From PALSA-270 sp963770915 (GTDB lineage Bacteria > Acidobacteriota > Terriglobia > Terriglobales > Acidobacteriaceae): a stretch of DNA of 64,000 bases. The position numbers and the translations under genes were made by a program. The notes under the pieces were generated by a model. That model did no database searches and had not been told where the DNA came from. It worked only from the letters and a program-made list of their open reading frames with translations. The stretch spans positions 3,968,001 through 4,032,000 of the forward strand of contig CAVYRG010000001.1 of NCBI GenBank assembly GCA_963770915.1, written 5' to 3'. This document shows positions 15,714-25,810 of this stretch, one piece after another (position 1 is the first letter of the stretch; the number at the start of each line of letters is the position of its first letter).

Positions 15714-17116
15714 AAACCTACGATCTTGCCGATCTCGCGCTCCGCAATCTGCGGGAATCCGTGCTGCGCAACTCGCTGACCACGATAGGAATCTCGGTGG
15801 GCGTTGCTTCGCTCGTCGCCATGCTTTCCCTCGGAGTCGGGTTGCAGCGTCTGGCTTCACGGCGCCTGGAGCGCTCCGGCCTGTTCGATACCATCGTAGT
15901 CAGTTCGCGCCGCGACCTGCGCGGCTTCAATCGAGAAGAAGACCGTAACGGCCCCGCGCCGGCCGAGAGCCCCACTCTCGATGAATCCGCTCGCCAAGCC
16001 ATCGAGAAGCTGCCAGACGTGCGCGAGGCTTATCCGGATATTCGGTTCGTCACCGAACTTCGCTTCGAAGATAAGCCGCACTTGAGCATGGTGGCGGGTC
16101 TGCCATATTCTTCGAAGAACACCGACGCGTTTGACGGCATGGCGGGAAATTTCTTTTCTTCGGACAATGCGTCAGAAGCGGTTTTGCAAAAGTCATTCGC
16201 CGAAGAATTGCTGGGCCGAAGGTCAGAACCCGACGATAACGTCAACGTAGCCGAGCTGGCCAAACCTCTCCTGGGCAAAGAACTCGTGATGCGTTACGCC
16301 GAGCGAGTGGAAGCGCCCAGTCAGCAAAACGCCTCTTCTGCCGCGAAGCAAACGGGCGCAAGCCAGGATGCGGACGGGGCTGCCTATTCGGTCGTGTCGC
16401 GTACCCAAAATCTGAAGATCGTCGGCATTGCCGACCTTGACCCCGATAGCATGCGTGGCGCGGCCCGTGCTCGCGTTTTCATACCGCTCAACTTGGCGCA
16501 GGACCTGCATGTGATGCAGCCTTCCGACCTGCGCGACTCGAGCCTCGCGCCAGGCGGCCAGCCCGCCTATGGGACGATTAGCGTGCGCGTGACTAGTCCC
16601 ACGGATGTGCCTTCGGTCGAAGACGCAATCAAGAAGATGGGCTTCAACGCTTTTTCCATCGTGGATGCGACCCGCAGCGTGCGGCAATTCTTCGCCGTGC
16701 TCGATCTTTTCCTGGGAATCTTCGGCAGCCTGGCCTTGGCGGTGGCTTCGATCGGCATTGTGAATACACTGGTGATGGCGATTCTTGAACGCCGCCGCGA
16801 AATCGGTATTATGAAAGCCATCGGCGCCAGCGATTCTGACGTGAAGCAACTCTTCTTCGCCGAAGCCGGCGTCATGGGCCTGCTCGGCGGAGCCGTGGGC
16901 GTGATGCTGGGCTGGACGATTGGGCAAGTGATCAATCTGGGCACAAATTTTTATCTCAAACGCCAGCACTTCCCCCCCGAACAAGTCTGGTCGATGCCTT
17001 GGTGGCTGGTCGGTTGGGCGATTGGCTTTGCCATCGTCGTGAGCCTGCTCTCCGGACTATACCCAGCGGCACGCGCGGCGCGGCTCGACCCCGTGCAAGC
17101 CTTGCGCTACGAGTAA
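15710..17116 (+). CDS. ABC transporter permease, MacB/FtsX family
   Basis: 468 residues. One N-terminal membrane helix (LTTIGISVGVASLVAMLSLGVG) is followed by a ~300-residue periplasmic MacB_PCD-type domain and three C-terminal helices (VLDLFLGIFGSLALAVASIGIV; LLGGAVGVMLGWTIGQVI; WLVGWAIGFAIVVSLLSGLYPA), ending LDPVQALRYE, the usual FtsX-domain tail. GTG 15710 has AGGAG 7 bases upstream and overlaps the ATPase stop. The periplasmic domain has a long Gln/Ala-rich insertion (about residues 203-223). No adaptor (MacA-like) gene is present here, so it may act on its own or with a distant partner; cargo unknown. Confidence 0.9.
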   Translation: MKTYDLADLALRNLRESVLRNSLTTIGISVGVASLVAMLSLGVGLQRLASRRLERSGLFDTIVVSSRRDLRGFNREEDRNGPAPAESPTLDESARQAIEKLPDVREAYPDIRFVTELRFEDKPHLSMVAGLPYSSKNTDAFDGMAGNFFSSDNASEAVLQKSFAEELLGRRSEPDDNVNVAELAKPLLGKELVMRYAERVEAPSQQNASSAAKQTGASQDADGAAYSVVSRTQNLKIVGIADLDPDSMRGAARARVFIPLNLAQDLHVMQPSDLRDSSLAPGGQPAYGTISVRVTSPTDVPSVEDAIKKMGFNAFSIVDATRSVRQFFAVLDLFLGIFGSLALAVASIGIVNTLVMAILERRREIGIMKAIGASDSDVKQLFFAEAGVMGLLGGAVGVMLGWTIGQVINLGTNFYLKRQHFPPEQVWSMPWWLVGWAIGFAIVVSLLSGLYPAARAARLDPVQALRYE

Positions 17117-17125
17117 ACTGGTCGC

Positions 17126-18019
17126 ATGGGCCGGACTGCACGATTTTTCCTGCTAGGCAACTTAGTTGGACTGTTCTTCCTGTCGTCTACCGCCCAGTCG
17201 CAAGGCCGAATCGACTGCAACGCCCTCAACAGCCGCATCCTGCACCAGGTCATGCATTTTTGCGTGCTGCTTCCGCCCGGCTACCGGGCCGACTCGAAGA
17301 CGCGCTATCCCGTCCTTTATTTCCTGCATGGACTCGGCGAAAACGAGCAAACCCTGTTCGAGACCGGCGGATGGAATCTGATCGAAGACCTGCACCAGCA
17401 GCACAAAATCGGTGAGTTCTTTATCGTTGCGCCGGAGGGCGACCGCTCCTTCTTCGTCAATTCCGCCGACGGCAAGGTGCGCTACGAAGATTTCTTTCTG
17501 CGCGAATTTATGCCCTACGTCGAGCGCAAATATTCGGTGCGGCCGGGCCGGCAGGGAAGAGCGATCACGGGCGTTTCCATGGGAGGCTATGGCGCGCTTC
17601 GCATGGCGTTCGCGCATCCGGAATTATTTTCTTCCGCGAGCGCGGAAAGCGCTGCCCTCATCACCGATTCTCCTCAAACCCTGGATACCGCCATGCGTTC
17701 CGGGTCTCAGCTAGGCAGGGTGCTGGGGTCGGTTTTTGGCCGGCCCATCAACGTCCCGCACTGGCGAGACAACAGCCCGTTTGTTCTGGCCAAGCTCAAC
17801 GCGGCCGGATTGCGGAAGCTGGCAATCTATTTCAATTGTGGAGAGGATGACGATTTCGGTTTCGAAAAAGGAGCCGAGGCGCTGCATCAGCAACTGCAGG
17901 CCGAAGGGATCCGTCATGAGTATCACCTCTACCCCGGCGATCACAGCCTGACGTACTTCATGACGCACATCGGCGAAGTATTGGAATTCCACTCGCGTGC
18001 GTTTGGCGGCGGGAAGTGA
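17126..18019 (+). CDS. Secreted esterase, alpha/beta-hydrolase (esterase D / antigen 85-like)
   Basis: 297 residues with a signal peptide (MGRTARFFLLGNLVGLFFLSSTAQS). Family features: YPVLYFLHGLGENEQ (oxyanion region), the nucleophile motif GVSMGGYGALRMA, an acidic residue around CGEDDDFGF, and the catalytic His in YPGDHSLTYF. This fits the putative esterase family PF00756, acting on acyl esters such as carbohydrate esters. It follows the permease gene by 9 bases, so it may be co-transcribed with the ABC exporter. Substrate not predictable. Confidence 0.85.
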   Translation: MGRTARFFLLGNLVGLFFLSSTAQSQGRIDCNALNSRILHQVMHFCVLLPPGYRADSKTRYPVLYFLHGLGENEQTLFETGGWNLIEDLHQQHKIGEFFIVAPEGDRSFFVNSADGKVRYEDFFLREFMPYVERKYSVRPGRQGRAITGVSMGGYGALRMAFAHPELFSSASAESAALITDSPQTLDTAMRSGSQLGRVLGSVFGRPINVPHWRDNSPFVLAKLNAAGLRKLAIYFNCGEDDDFGFEKGAEALHQQLQAEGIRHEYHLYPGDHSLTYFMTHIGEVLEFHSRAFGGGK

Positions 18020-18024
18020 AGGAC

Positions 18025-18138
18025 TGTCATGCTGAGCGCAGCGGAACTTTCGCGAAGCGAAGGTTCCGCAGAGTCGAAGCATCCCTACCGTAGACAGGCT
18101 GCGGGGTGCAGGGATTCCTCGCTGCGCCCGGAATGACA
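18025..18138. repeat. Structured intergenic repeat with TGTCAT/ATGACA ends
   Basis: The element between two converging genes is bounded by TGTCAT (18025-18030) and ATGACA (18133-18138). Inside, GCGGAACTTTCGC (18041-18053) pairs over 13 positions with GCGAAGGTTCCGC (18057-18069) around a GAA loop. The sequence style (TGTCATGCTGAGCGCAGCGG... GGAATGACA) matches a family of dispersed intergenic repeats known to me from acidobacterial genomes (recall, not searched). It may also act as a bidirectional terminator. Confidence 0.6.
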
Positions 18139-18148
18139 AAAAGAAAAC

Positions 18149-21100
18149 TCAATCCGCGTGGCTGGTTCCCGGCGCAAGCGGCGGCATAGCTGGAGTAGGC
18201 ACCTTGCCGCGCCGGCTTCTGCGTGTGAGTCGATCCATGTAGAGATAAACCACGGGAGTGGTAAACAACGTCAGAGCCTGGCTGACTATCAATCCGCCAA
18301 CAATCGTCAAGCCCAGAGGCTGGCGCAATTCCGAGCCCGTTCCCGTGCCCAACGCCAGCGGCAAGCCGCCGAGCAGCGCCGCCATGGTGGTCATCATGAT
18401 GGGGCGGAAGCGCAACAAGCAGGCTTCCCGAATGGCTTCGATTGACGATTTGCCTTCCTTGCGTTCGGCCTCCAGCGCGAAGTCGATCATCATGATGGCA
18501 TTTTTCTTCACCAGACCGATCAGCAGGATGATCCCAATCAGCCCGATCACGTTGAGCTCGTTATGAAACAGCAGCAAGGCCAGCAGAGCTCCCACGCCCG
18601 CCGAAGGAATGGTCGAGAGGATCGTAATGGGGTGAATGTAGCTTTCGTACAAAATGCCCAGAACGACATACACCGCCAGCAGCGCGGTCAGGATTAGGAT
18701 CGGCATGCCGGCCTTCGAATCCTGGAAAGCTGCGGCTGTGCCCTGAAAACTGGCGTGAATCGTGCCGGGGAATCGCATCTCCCTTTCCGCCGCATCAATC
18801 GCCTTGGTTGCCTCCCCAAGGGATACTCCCTGTGCGAGGTTGAACGAGAGTGTGATAGACGGGAATTGCCCCTGATGACTCACCGCCAGCGATGTGTTGG
18901 AGGGGCCGAAGTGACAGAAGGCGGAGAGTGGAACCATCGCGCCGGTAGAACTTTTGACATAGACACTTTGCAGTGCGTTCGGACTGCGCTGGAATTGCGG
19001 GGCGACCTCCATCACCACGTGATACTGATTCAGCGGTTCGTAGATGACCGAAACCTGGCGCTGCCCAAACCCGTCGTAGAGAGCGTTATCGATGTCCTGC
19101 GGGCGGATACCCAGCCGGGAAGCGGTATCGCGGTCGATGACCACGTCGGCCAACAGTCCGTGCGTCTGCTGGTCGGTATTGACGTCGCGCAGTTGCGGCA
19201 GGGTACGCAACTTGTCCAATAGTCGCGGTGCCCAGGTGTTCAGTTCCTTCAAGTCCTCGCCCTGGAGCGTGTATTGGTACTGCGCCTGGCTTTGCCGGCC
19301 GCCGATGGTCAGGTCCTGCGCCGACTGCATGAACAGCGTGGCTCCCGGAACCACCGCCAGTTGTTTACGGAGGCGGGCAATCACGCGGTCGGCGCTGATC
19401 TTGCGTTCCTCGAGCGGTTTCAGGCTGATGAACATTCGGCCGGAGTTTGCGCTGGTGTTACCGCCGGCGAAGCCCACGATCGTATCCACCGCCGGGTCCT
19501 TCATCACGATATTCACGAACTGATACATCTTGGCGCGCATCGCGTCGAAGGAAATATCCTGCGCCGCCTGCACCGAGCCGCCAATCCGCCCGGTGTCCTG
19601 CTGGGGAAAGAAACCCCAGGGAACAACGAAGAAGTACAGGTAAACCGCCAACGCAGCCGTCAGGATTGTGACTAACAAGGTTGCCGGCTGGTGTTTGAGC
19701 ACAAAATCAAGGCAGTAGCGGTAGGTGTTGAGCAATCCGTCAAACACGCGCTGGCTCGCGCGAAATGCCCAGTTATGGCGTTCCTCTCCGATCGGCTTCA
19801 GGAATTTGGCGCACATGGTGGGGGTGGTGGTCAACGAGATCACCAACGAAACCCCGATCGCGATGCTTAGAGTCACGGCGAACTCGCGGAACAGCCGCCC
19901 CACGATCCCGCCCATCAAGAGAATGGGAATGAAGACCGCGACCAGCGATGTGCTCATGGAGAGCACAGTGAAACCGATTTCTCGCGCGCCGCGGAACGCA
20001 GCTTGCACCGGCGGCATGCCCTGCTCCAGGAACCGCGTCACGTTCTCCAAAACGACGATCGCGTCATCCACGACGAAGCCTGTAGAAATCGCCAGCGCCA
20101 TTAGGGAAAGATTGTCCAGGCTGTAGCCCAACAAATACATCACCCCGAACGTGCCGATCAGCGACAGGGGCACGGCAATGCTGGGGATAATGGTGGCGCG
20201 TACCGTGCGCAGGAACGCGAACACGACCAGGATCACGAGAATCACCGAAATCATGAGCGTGATCTCAATGTCGTGGAGAGAGGCACGGATGGTCGTGGTC
20301 CGGTCCATGACCACGCCGATCTTGATTGCAGGTGAGATCGAAGCTTGCAACTCCGGCAACAGCGCCCGAACCCGGTCCACCGTGTCGATGATGTTTGCGC
20401 CGGGCTGACGGAAAATGATGATGAGAACCGCGGGCTTGCCTTGCGACAACCCGACGTTGCGGGTGTCCTCGACGGAATCCTCGACATCGGCCACATCGCC
20501 CAGGCGCACATAGGCTCCGTTGTGAGAGCCGACAATCAGCGAGCGGTACTGGTCCGCGCGTGTGATCTGGTCGTTGTCAGTGATCGCCCAGGTGTTGATC
20601 GCGTTGCTCAGTTCTCCTTTCGGTTCATGGGCATTGGCCAGGCCCAGCGCGGTGCGAACCTGCGCTAACCCGATGCCCAGCTTGTTGAGCAGCGTGGGAT
20701 TGACCTCCGCGCGCACGGCGGGGCGAGCGCCGCCTCCCACGAATGCCTGGCCGACGCCGTCGACCTGCGCGAGCTTTTGCGACAGGACGGAATCGGCGGC
20801 GTCGTAGATCTTGGGTAAGGGGACCGTGTCTGAAGTTAGCGCCAGAATGATCACCGGTGCGTCAGCCGGATTGACTTTCCGATAGGTGGGATTGCCCGGC
20901 AAATTAGCCGGAAGCTGGCTGCGGGCTGCATTGATGGCCGCCTGTACGTCGCGGGCCGCAGCATCGATATTGCGGTTCAAATCGAATTGCAAGACGATGC
21001 TGGTCGACCCCAGTTGGCTCGAGGAGGTCATCTGCGACACGCCCGCGATGCGTCCGAACTGCCGCTCCAGCGGCGTGGCCACCGCCGAGGCCATCGTCTC

Positions 21101-21268
21101 CGGACTGGCGCCCGGCAAACCCGCGCCTACCGAAATCACGGGAAACTCCACCTGCGGCAAAGGCGCAACGGGCAGGAAACTGAACGCCAGCACTCCCGAC
21201 AACAACAGCGCCAGGGTCAGCAGCGAGGTGCCGACCGGACGCCGGATGAAGGGAGCGGAAATATTCAT
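18149..21268 (-). CDS. mdtC: RND efflux pump inner-membrane subunit, MdtC-like
   Basis: 1039 residues, full length for a hydrophobic-drug RND transporter. N-terminal helix after MNISAPFIRRPVGTSLLTL, large porter loops (PLERQFGRIAGVSQMTS), the helix 4 proton-relay aspartates in GFVVDDAIVVLENV, and the second half with GILYESYIHP and KKNAIMMIDFALEAER. The start is 3 bases after the stop of the MdtB-like gene. MdtB and MdtC form a heterotrimeric pump in Enterobacteria; the order MFP-B-C is conserved here. It likely exports bile-salt-like, metal-chelate or drug molecules using proton force. No TolC-like channel is in the window. Confidence 0.92.
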   Translation of the reverse strand: MNISAPFIRRPVGTSLLTLALLLSGVLAFSFLPVAPLPQVEFPVISVGAGLPGASPETMASAVATPLERQFGRIAGVSQMTSSSQLGSTSIVLQFDLNRNIDAAARDVQAAINAARSQLPANLPGNPTYRKVNPADAPVIILALTSDTVPLPKIYDAADSVLSQKLAQVDGVGQAFVGGGARPAVRAEVNPTLLNKLGIGLAQVRTALGLANAHEPKGELSNAINTWAITDNDQITRADQYRSLIVGSHNGAYVRLGDVADVEDSVEDTRNVGLSQGKPAVLIIIFRQPGANIIDTVDRVRALLPELQASISPAIKIGVVMDRTTTIRASLHDIEITLMISVILVILVVFAFLRTVRATIIPSIAVPLSLIGTFGVMYLLGYSLDNLSLMALAISTGFVVDDAIVVLENVTRFLEQGMPPVQAAFRGAREIGFTVLSMSTSLVAVFIPILLMGGIVGRLFREFAVTLSIAIGVSLVISLTTTPTMCAKFLKPIGEERHNWAFRASQRVFDGLLNTYRYCLDFVLKHQPATLLVTILTAALAVYLYFFVVPWGFFPQQDTGRIGGSVQAAQDISFDAMRAKMYQFVNIVMKDPAVDTIVGFAGGNTSANSGRMFISLKPLEERKISADRVIARLRKQLAVVPGATLFMQSAQDLTIGGRQSQAQYQYTLQGEDLKELNTWAPRLLDKLRTLPQLRDVNTDQQTHGLLADVVIDRDTASRLGIRPQDIDNALYDGFGQRQVSVIYEPLNQYHVVMEVAPQFQRSPNALQSVYVKSSTGAMVPLSAFCHFGPSNTSLAVSHQGQFPSITLSFNLAQGVSLGEATKAIDAAEREMRFPGTIHASFQGTAAAFQDSKAGMPILILTALLAVYVVLGILYESYIHPITILSTIPSAGVGALLALLLFHNELNVIGLIGIILLIGLVKKNAIMMIDFALEAERKEGKSSIEAIREACLLRFRPIMMTTMAALLGGLPLALGTGTGSELRQPLGLTIVGGLIVSQALTLFTTPVVYLYMDRLTRRSRRGKVPTPAMPPLAPGTSHAD

Positions 21269-21271
21269 GGC

Positions 21272-24200
21272 CTAATCGCCTACCGCGGCTTGCTCGATCG
21301 GATTCCCTATACGGAATCGCGCGAATCTCTTGGCCAGACGGTCAAACCACAGATACACGACTGGCGTGGTGTAAAGAGTGAGTAACTGGCTCAGCAGCAG
21401 TCCGCCCACAATCGTGATTCCCAAGGGATGGCGCAACTCCGAGCCGGTGCCGCGTCCGAGAGCCAGCGGCAAGCCGCCCAGCAGAGCCGCCATGGTCGTC
21501 ATCATGATGGGGCGGAAGCGCAGCAGGCACGCCTGGAAAATCGCTTCCTCCGGCGCTTTCTTCTCCTCCCGCTCTGCTTCCAGGGCGAAGTCGATCATCA
21601 TGATGGCGTTCTTCTTCACGATTCCAATCAAGAGGATGATGCCGATCAAACTCACTACGCTGAGGTCGTTGCCGGTGATCAAAAGAGCCAGAATCGCGCC
21701 CACGCCGGCAGATGGCAGCGTGGAAAGGATCGTCAGGGGGTGAATGTAACTCTCGTACAAGACGCCGAGCACAATGTAAACCGTGACGATGGCGGCCAAA
21801 ATCAACCACGGTTCGGTCGAAAGCGAATTGCGAAATGCCGCCGCCGTGCCTTGGAAACTGGTATGAACGCTGGCCGGAAACTCGATCGCCTGCTCCGCCG
21901 CATCGATGGCTTTGGTGGCATCGCCGAGCGAACTGCCCGGCGCCAGGTTGAACGAAAGCGTCACCACCGGAAATTGGCCCTGGTGGTTGATGGCCAGAGG
22001 GGCGTTGACCGTCTCGAAATGGCTGAAAGCGGAAAGCGGAACCTGCATCCCGGTTGACGACGCCACATAAAGGTCTTTTAGCGAATCCGGGTTTTGCGCG
22101 AAGCGCGGATCCACCTCCAGCACTACGTGGTACTGATTCAGCTGCGTGAACATGGTAGAGACCTGGCGCTGTCCGAAGGCGTCATAGAGCGTGTCGTCGA
22201 TCGCCTGCGGCGTGATCCCCAGCCGGGAAGCGGTGTCGCGATCGATCACCAAGTTGACTGCCAGCCCATCGTTCTGCTGGTCGCTGGCGGCATCGCGCAA
22301 TTCCGGCAGGGTCTTCATCTTTGCAAGCAGCTGATCCGACACGCGCGCTAACTCGGCCGCATCGGTATCTTCAATGGAGTATTGATATTGAGTCCGGCTC
22401 ACGCGATCTTCCACCGTGAGGTCCTGCACCGGTTGCATATAGAGGCTGATCCCCGCTACCTGCGCCACTTCAGGCGCCAGCCGGCGAATGACCTCCGAAG
22501 CCGTCGACTTACGCTGGTCGCGCGGCTTGAGATTGATTTGGATGCGGCCCTCGTTGGGCGTGGTATTGGTTCCGTCCACGCCGATGAACGAGGAAAGGCT
22601 GTCGACATCCGGATCCTGCAGAATGACCCGCACCAGGGCCTGCTGCCGGCCCGCCATGGCGGTAAACGAGGTGTTCTCCGGTGCTTCGGAAATGCCGAGA
22701 ATCACACCCGTATCCTGCACCGGAAAGAATCCCTTCGGTACGACTACATAAAGGAACAGCGTCAGGACCAAAGTCCCGGCGGTAATGAGCAGGGTGGTCC
22801 GCTGATAGCGCAAAACGAACTTCAGGGTGCGGCCGTAAAAGGCGATCACGCGGTTGTAGAACCCTTCCGAGGCCACATAAAACCGGCTTTGCTGGCTGCC
22901 CTTCGGCCGCAGCAGTTTGGCGCACATCATGGGCGTCAGCGTGAGCGACACCACAGCCGAAACTAGAATCGTAACCGCCAGCGTGACCGCAAACTCGCGG
23001 AACAGCCGGCCCACAATGTCGCCCATGAAGAGCAGCGGAATCAGCACTGCGATCAGCGAGACGGTTAGGGACACGATCGTGAAGCCGATCTGCCCGGCTC
23101 CTTTCAGCGCCGCTTGCAGCGGGCTCTCCCCTTCTTCCAGGAAGCGATCGATATTCTCGATCATGACGATGGCGTCATCCACCACGAAGCCGGTGGAAAT
23201 CGTCAGCGCCATGAGCGTCAGGTTATTCAGGCTGTAGCCCAGCAGATACATCACTGCGAACGTGCCCACGATTGAAAGCGGTACCGCAATGCTGGGAATC
23301 ACCGTCGCCCGCAGATTGCGCAGGAACAGGAAAATCACCATCACGACCAGGCAGACCGTCAGCATCAGCTCGAACTGCACATCCTTCACGGAAGCGCGGA
23401 TGGTCTGCGTCAGGTCGATCAGAATGTGAACTTGCACACCTGGCGGCAGCGCGCCCTCGATTACGGGCAGCAGAGCCTTCACCCGGTCCGCAACGCTGAT
23501 GACATTGGCTCCCGGCTGGCGCTGGATGTTCACAATCACCGCCGGACGCTGGTTCATCCAGGCCGCTTGCTGAACGTTCTCAGCTCCGTCAATGATGTTG
23601 GCCACGTCGGAGAGCCGCACCGGCGCCCCGTTCTTGTAAGCCACCACAATCGGCTGATACTGGGCGCTGGCGAGAAGCTGGTCATTCGCCCCGATCGTGT
23701 ACTGCTGCCGCGGGCCGTCAAGAACTCCCTTCGCCTGGTCCACGTTGGTCTGCGCCAGGGCCGTGCGGATGTCTTCCAGGCTGAGTCCATACGAGGCGAG
23801 CGCTGTCGGGTTGGCCTGTATGCGCACCGCGGGCTTCTGGCCTCCGCTGATCGAGACCAGGCCCACGCCCGGCAGCTGCGAGATTTTTTGCGCCAGCGCC
23901 GTGTCTGCCAGATCCTCAACTTGGGATAGGGGCAGCGTGTCTGAGGTCAGCGCCAGCGTGAGGATGGGAGCATCCGCCGGGTTCACCTTGCTGTAGATCG
24001 GTGGGTTGGGCAGATCGCGCGGAAGGTAGGTTCCGCCCGCATTGATCGCAGCCTGCACTTCCTGCTCGGCGACATCGATGTTTTGGTCGAGCTGGAATTG
24101 CAGGGTGATGATCGAGCTGCCCAGCGAGCTGGTCGAGGTCATCTGGCTCAGGCCAGGCACTTGTCCGAACTGCCGTTCCAGGGGAGCCGTCACGGATGAC

Positions 24201-24379
24201 GACATCACCACCGGATCGGCTCCCGGATAGAAGGTCAGCACCTGGATGGTCGGATAGTCAACTTCGGGCAGAGCCGAGACCGGCAGCTGGCGGTAGGCGA
24301 CGATGCCCACCAAGGTCAGGCCCACCATCAGGAGGGCGGTGGCGACCGGCCGAAGTATGAACAGGCGAGACGGATTCAT
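21272..24379 (-). CDS. mdtB: RND efflux pump inner-membrane subunit, MdtB-like
   Basis: 1035 residues with the same RND layout as its neighbour: MNPSRLFILRPVATALLMVG start, PLERQFGQVPGLSQMTS, GFVVDDAIVMIENI in helix 4, GVLYESYIHP and KKNAIMMIDFALEAE. It is clearly a paralogue of the downstream MdtC-like protein, sharing many blocks word for word. ATG 24379 overlaps the stop of the membrane fusion protein gene (ATGA), and its own stop is 3 bases before the next start, so all three genes form one translationally coupled operon. Confidence 0.92.
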   Translation of the reverse strand: MNPSRLFILRPVATALLMVGLTLVGIVAYRQLPVSALPEVDYPTIQVLTFYPGADPVVMSSSVTAPLERQFGQVPGLSQMTSTSSLGSSIITLQFQLDQNIDVAEQEVQAAINAGGTYLPRDLPNPPIYSKVNPADAPILTLALTSDTLPLSQVEDLADTALAQKISQLPGVGLVSISGGQKPAVRIQANPTALASYGLSLEDIRTALAQTNVDQAKGVLDGPRQQYTIGANDQLLASAQYQPIVVAYKNGAPVRLSDVANIIDGAENVQQAAWMNQRPAVIVNIQRQPGANVISVADRVKALLPVIEGALPPGVQVHILIDLTQTIRASVKDVQFELMLTVCLVVMVIFLFLRNLRATVIPSIAVPLSIVGTFAVMYLLGYSLNNLTLMALTISTGFVVDDAIVMIENIDRFLEEGESPLQAALKGAGQIGFTIVSLTVSLIAVLIPLLFMGDIVGRLFREFAVTLAVTILVSAVVSLTLTPMMCAKLLRPKGSQQSRFYVASEGFYNRVIAFYGRTLKFVLRYQRTTLLITAGTLVLTLFLYVVVPKGFFPVQDTGVILGISEAPENTSFTAMAGRQQALVRVILQDPDVDSLSSFIGVDGTNTTPNEGRIQINLKPRDQRKSTASEVIRRLAPEVAQVAGISLYMQPVQDLTVEDRVSRTQYQYSIEDTDAAELARVSDQLLAKMKTLPELRDAASDQQNDGLAVNLVIDRDTASRLGITPQAIDDTLYDAFGQRQVSTMFTQLNQYHVVLEVDPRFAQNPDSLKDLYVASSTGMQVPLSAFSHFETVNAPLAINHQGQFPVVTLSFNLAPGSSLGDATKAIDAAEQAIEFPASVHTSFQGTAAAFRNSLSTEPWLILAAIVTVYIVLGVLYESYIHPLTILSTLPSAGVGAILALLITGNDLSVVSLIGIILLIGIVKKNAIMMIDFALEAEREEKKAPEEAIFQACLLRFRPIMMTTMAALLGGLPLALGRGTGSELRHPLGITIVGGLLLSQLLTLYTTPVVYLWFDRLAKRFARFRIGNPIEQAAVGD

Positions 24380-25632
24380 TGTTCCCCGGCGGGGGTGGCC
24401 TGCGCCCCGTGTTTGGGGCCGCCGGCGGGAATCTCAACTTTGGAGTTGTCCTGCAACTTATCCTGGCCGTCAGTCACGACGCGCTCGTTGGGGGATAGCC
24501 CGCTGCTAATCAGCGAAACGTTGTCTTGCGTGAGGTCAACGGTCACCGGCCGCACCGTGACCGTGTTGTCTGATTTCACGACAAAGACGTAATCCCCGTT
24601 CGGCCCCCGTTCAATTGCCGCTGCCGGCACCACGGTTGCGTTCTTCCGTGTTTCCAGCAGAAGGCGAACGTTCACGAACTGATTCGGCCACAGCGCATTG
24701 TCTTGGTTATTGAACACAGCTTTCAGGCGGCCCGTCCCGGTGGTGGCATCAATCTGATTGTCGATGGTGAGCAGCTTGCCGGTGGCGATCTTGGTGTGGT
24801 TATCGCTGGCATAAGCGTCGACCTCAAGCTGCCCACTCTTCATGTGCCGAGCAACGGTGGGAAGACTGTCTTCCGGCAGCGTGAAAATCACGGCAATGGG
24901 CTGCAACTGCGTGATGACCAGCAAAGCGTTCGTATCCGAAGCATGCACCATATTGCCCGGGTCGACCAGCCTAAGTCCGATGCGCCCGCTCACCGGCGCG
25001 GTGATGTGGCAGTACGTAAGGTTGAGCTTGGCGTTGTCGATCGCCGCCTGATCGTTGCGGACCGTGCCCTCCAACTGATTGGCGGTAGCCAACTGCGTAT
25101 CCACCTGCTGCTGCGACATGGCGCCGGAATCCTGCAGCAGGCCCTTGTAGCGCTCGTAGTTCAATTGCGCGTCGCGCAGCGAGGCCTGGTCTTTGAAAAG
25201 CGTCGCTTGGGCTTGCTCCAGCGCCACCTGGTAGGGCCGGGGATCAATGAGCGCCAGCAGATCGCCCTTCTTGACGTTCTGCCCTTCTTTGAAATTCACC
25301 TGCATCAACTGGCCATCGACCCGGCTTTTCACACTGTCGGTGTAGTAGGCCTGGACCGATCCCAAACCGGCGAGATAAATCGGCATGTCGCGGTGCTCCG
25401 CCGTTGCCACCGCTACTGGAACCGGCAACGCCGGGCCGCGTCCGGCCGCGGCGCGAGAATCGGCCGACGCGCAGCCCAGCCATGACGCACAAAGCGTTAA
25501 CACCACAGCCAGCGCTGCGCTGGATGTGATCGTAGAGTTCTGCCTGCCCGAATTTCTGTTTTCCCAATTGCTGCTGTCGGATGAGCTCGAGAGATTGAAC
25601 ATGTAGTTGATTTGACGCCGGAATCCGCGCAT
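24376..25632 (-). CDS. mdtA: RND efflux pump periplasmic adaptor, MdtA-like lipoprotein
   Basis: Up to 418 residues. A leader with a probable lipobox (ASWLGC) is followed by the adaptor order: barrel-sandwich half (AGLGSVQAYYTDSVKSRVDGQL, VKKGDLLALIDPRPYQ), a helical hairpin rich in Gln/Ala/Leu (residues ~135-200), the second lipoyl half (ITAPVSGRIGLRLVDPGNMV), a beta-barrel domain, and a membrane-proximal end. It bridges the RND pump and an outer-membrane channel. The start is ATG 25632 or ATG 25602; neither has a strong ribosome binding site. The 178-base upstream gap holds a GC hairpin at 25677-25692 (CCCCGC/GCGGGG). Confidence 0.88.
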   Translation of the reverse strand: MRGFRRQINYMFNLSSSSDSSNWENRNSGRQNSTITSSAALAVVLTLCASWLGCASADSRAAAGRGPALPVPVAVATAEHRDMPIYLAGLGSVQAYYTDSVKSRVDGQLMQVNFKEGQNVKKGDLLALIDPRPYQVALEQAQATLFKDQASLRDAQLNYERYKGLLQDSGAMSQQQVDTQLATANQLEGTVRNDQAAIDNAKLNLTYCHITAPVSGRIGLRLVDPGNMVHASDTNALLVITQLQPIAVIFTLPEDSLPTVARHMKSGQLEVDAYASDNHTKIATGKLLTIDNQIDATTGTGRLKAVFNNQDNALWPNQFVNVRLLLETRKNATVVPAAAIERGPNGDYVFVVKSDNTVTVRPVTVDLTQDNVSLISSGLSPNERVVTDGQDKLQDNSKVEIPAGGPKHGAQATPAGEQ

Positions 25633-25810
25633 CGGTTACGGAATTATTCTATCGTGAGTTTGATTCTGAGAGGTGACCCCGCTCACGCGGGGCGAAGCTT
25701 TTACAAAACTTTACTCGATGCTACAAAAACCGCGAACAACGGCGACGCAACGCGGACGATGATTCGGGTTTTCCGTGCGCGAGTGCAATTGCGGTGTGTG
25801 AAACCGAAGC

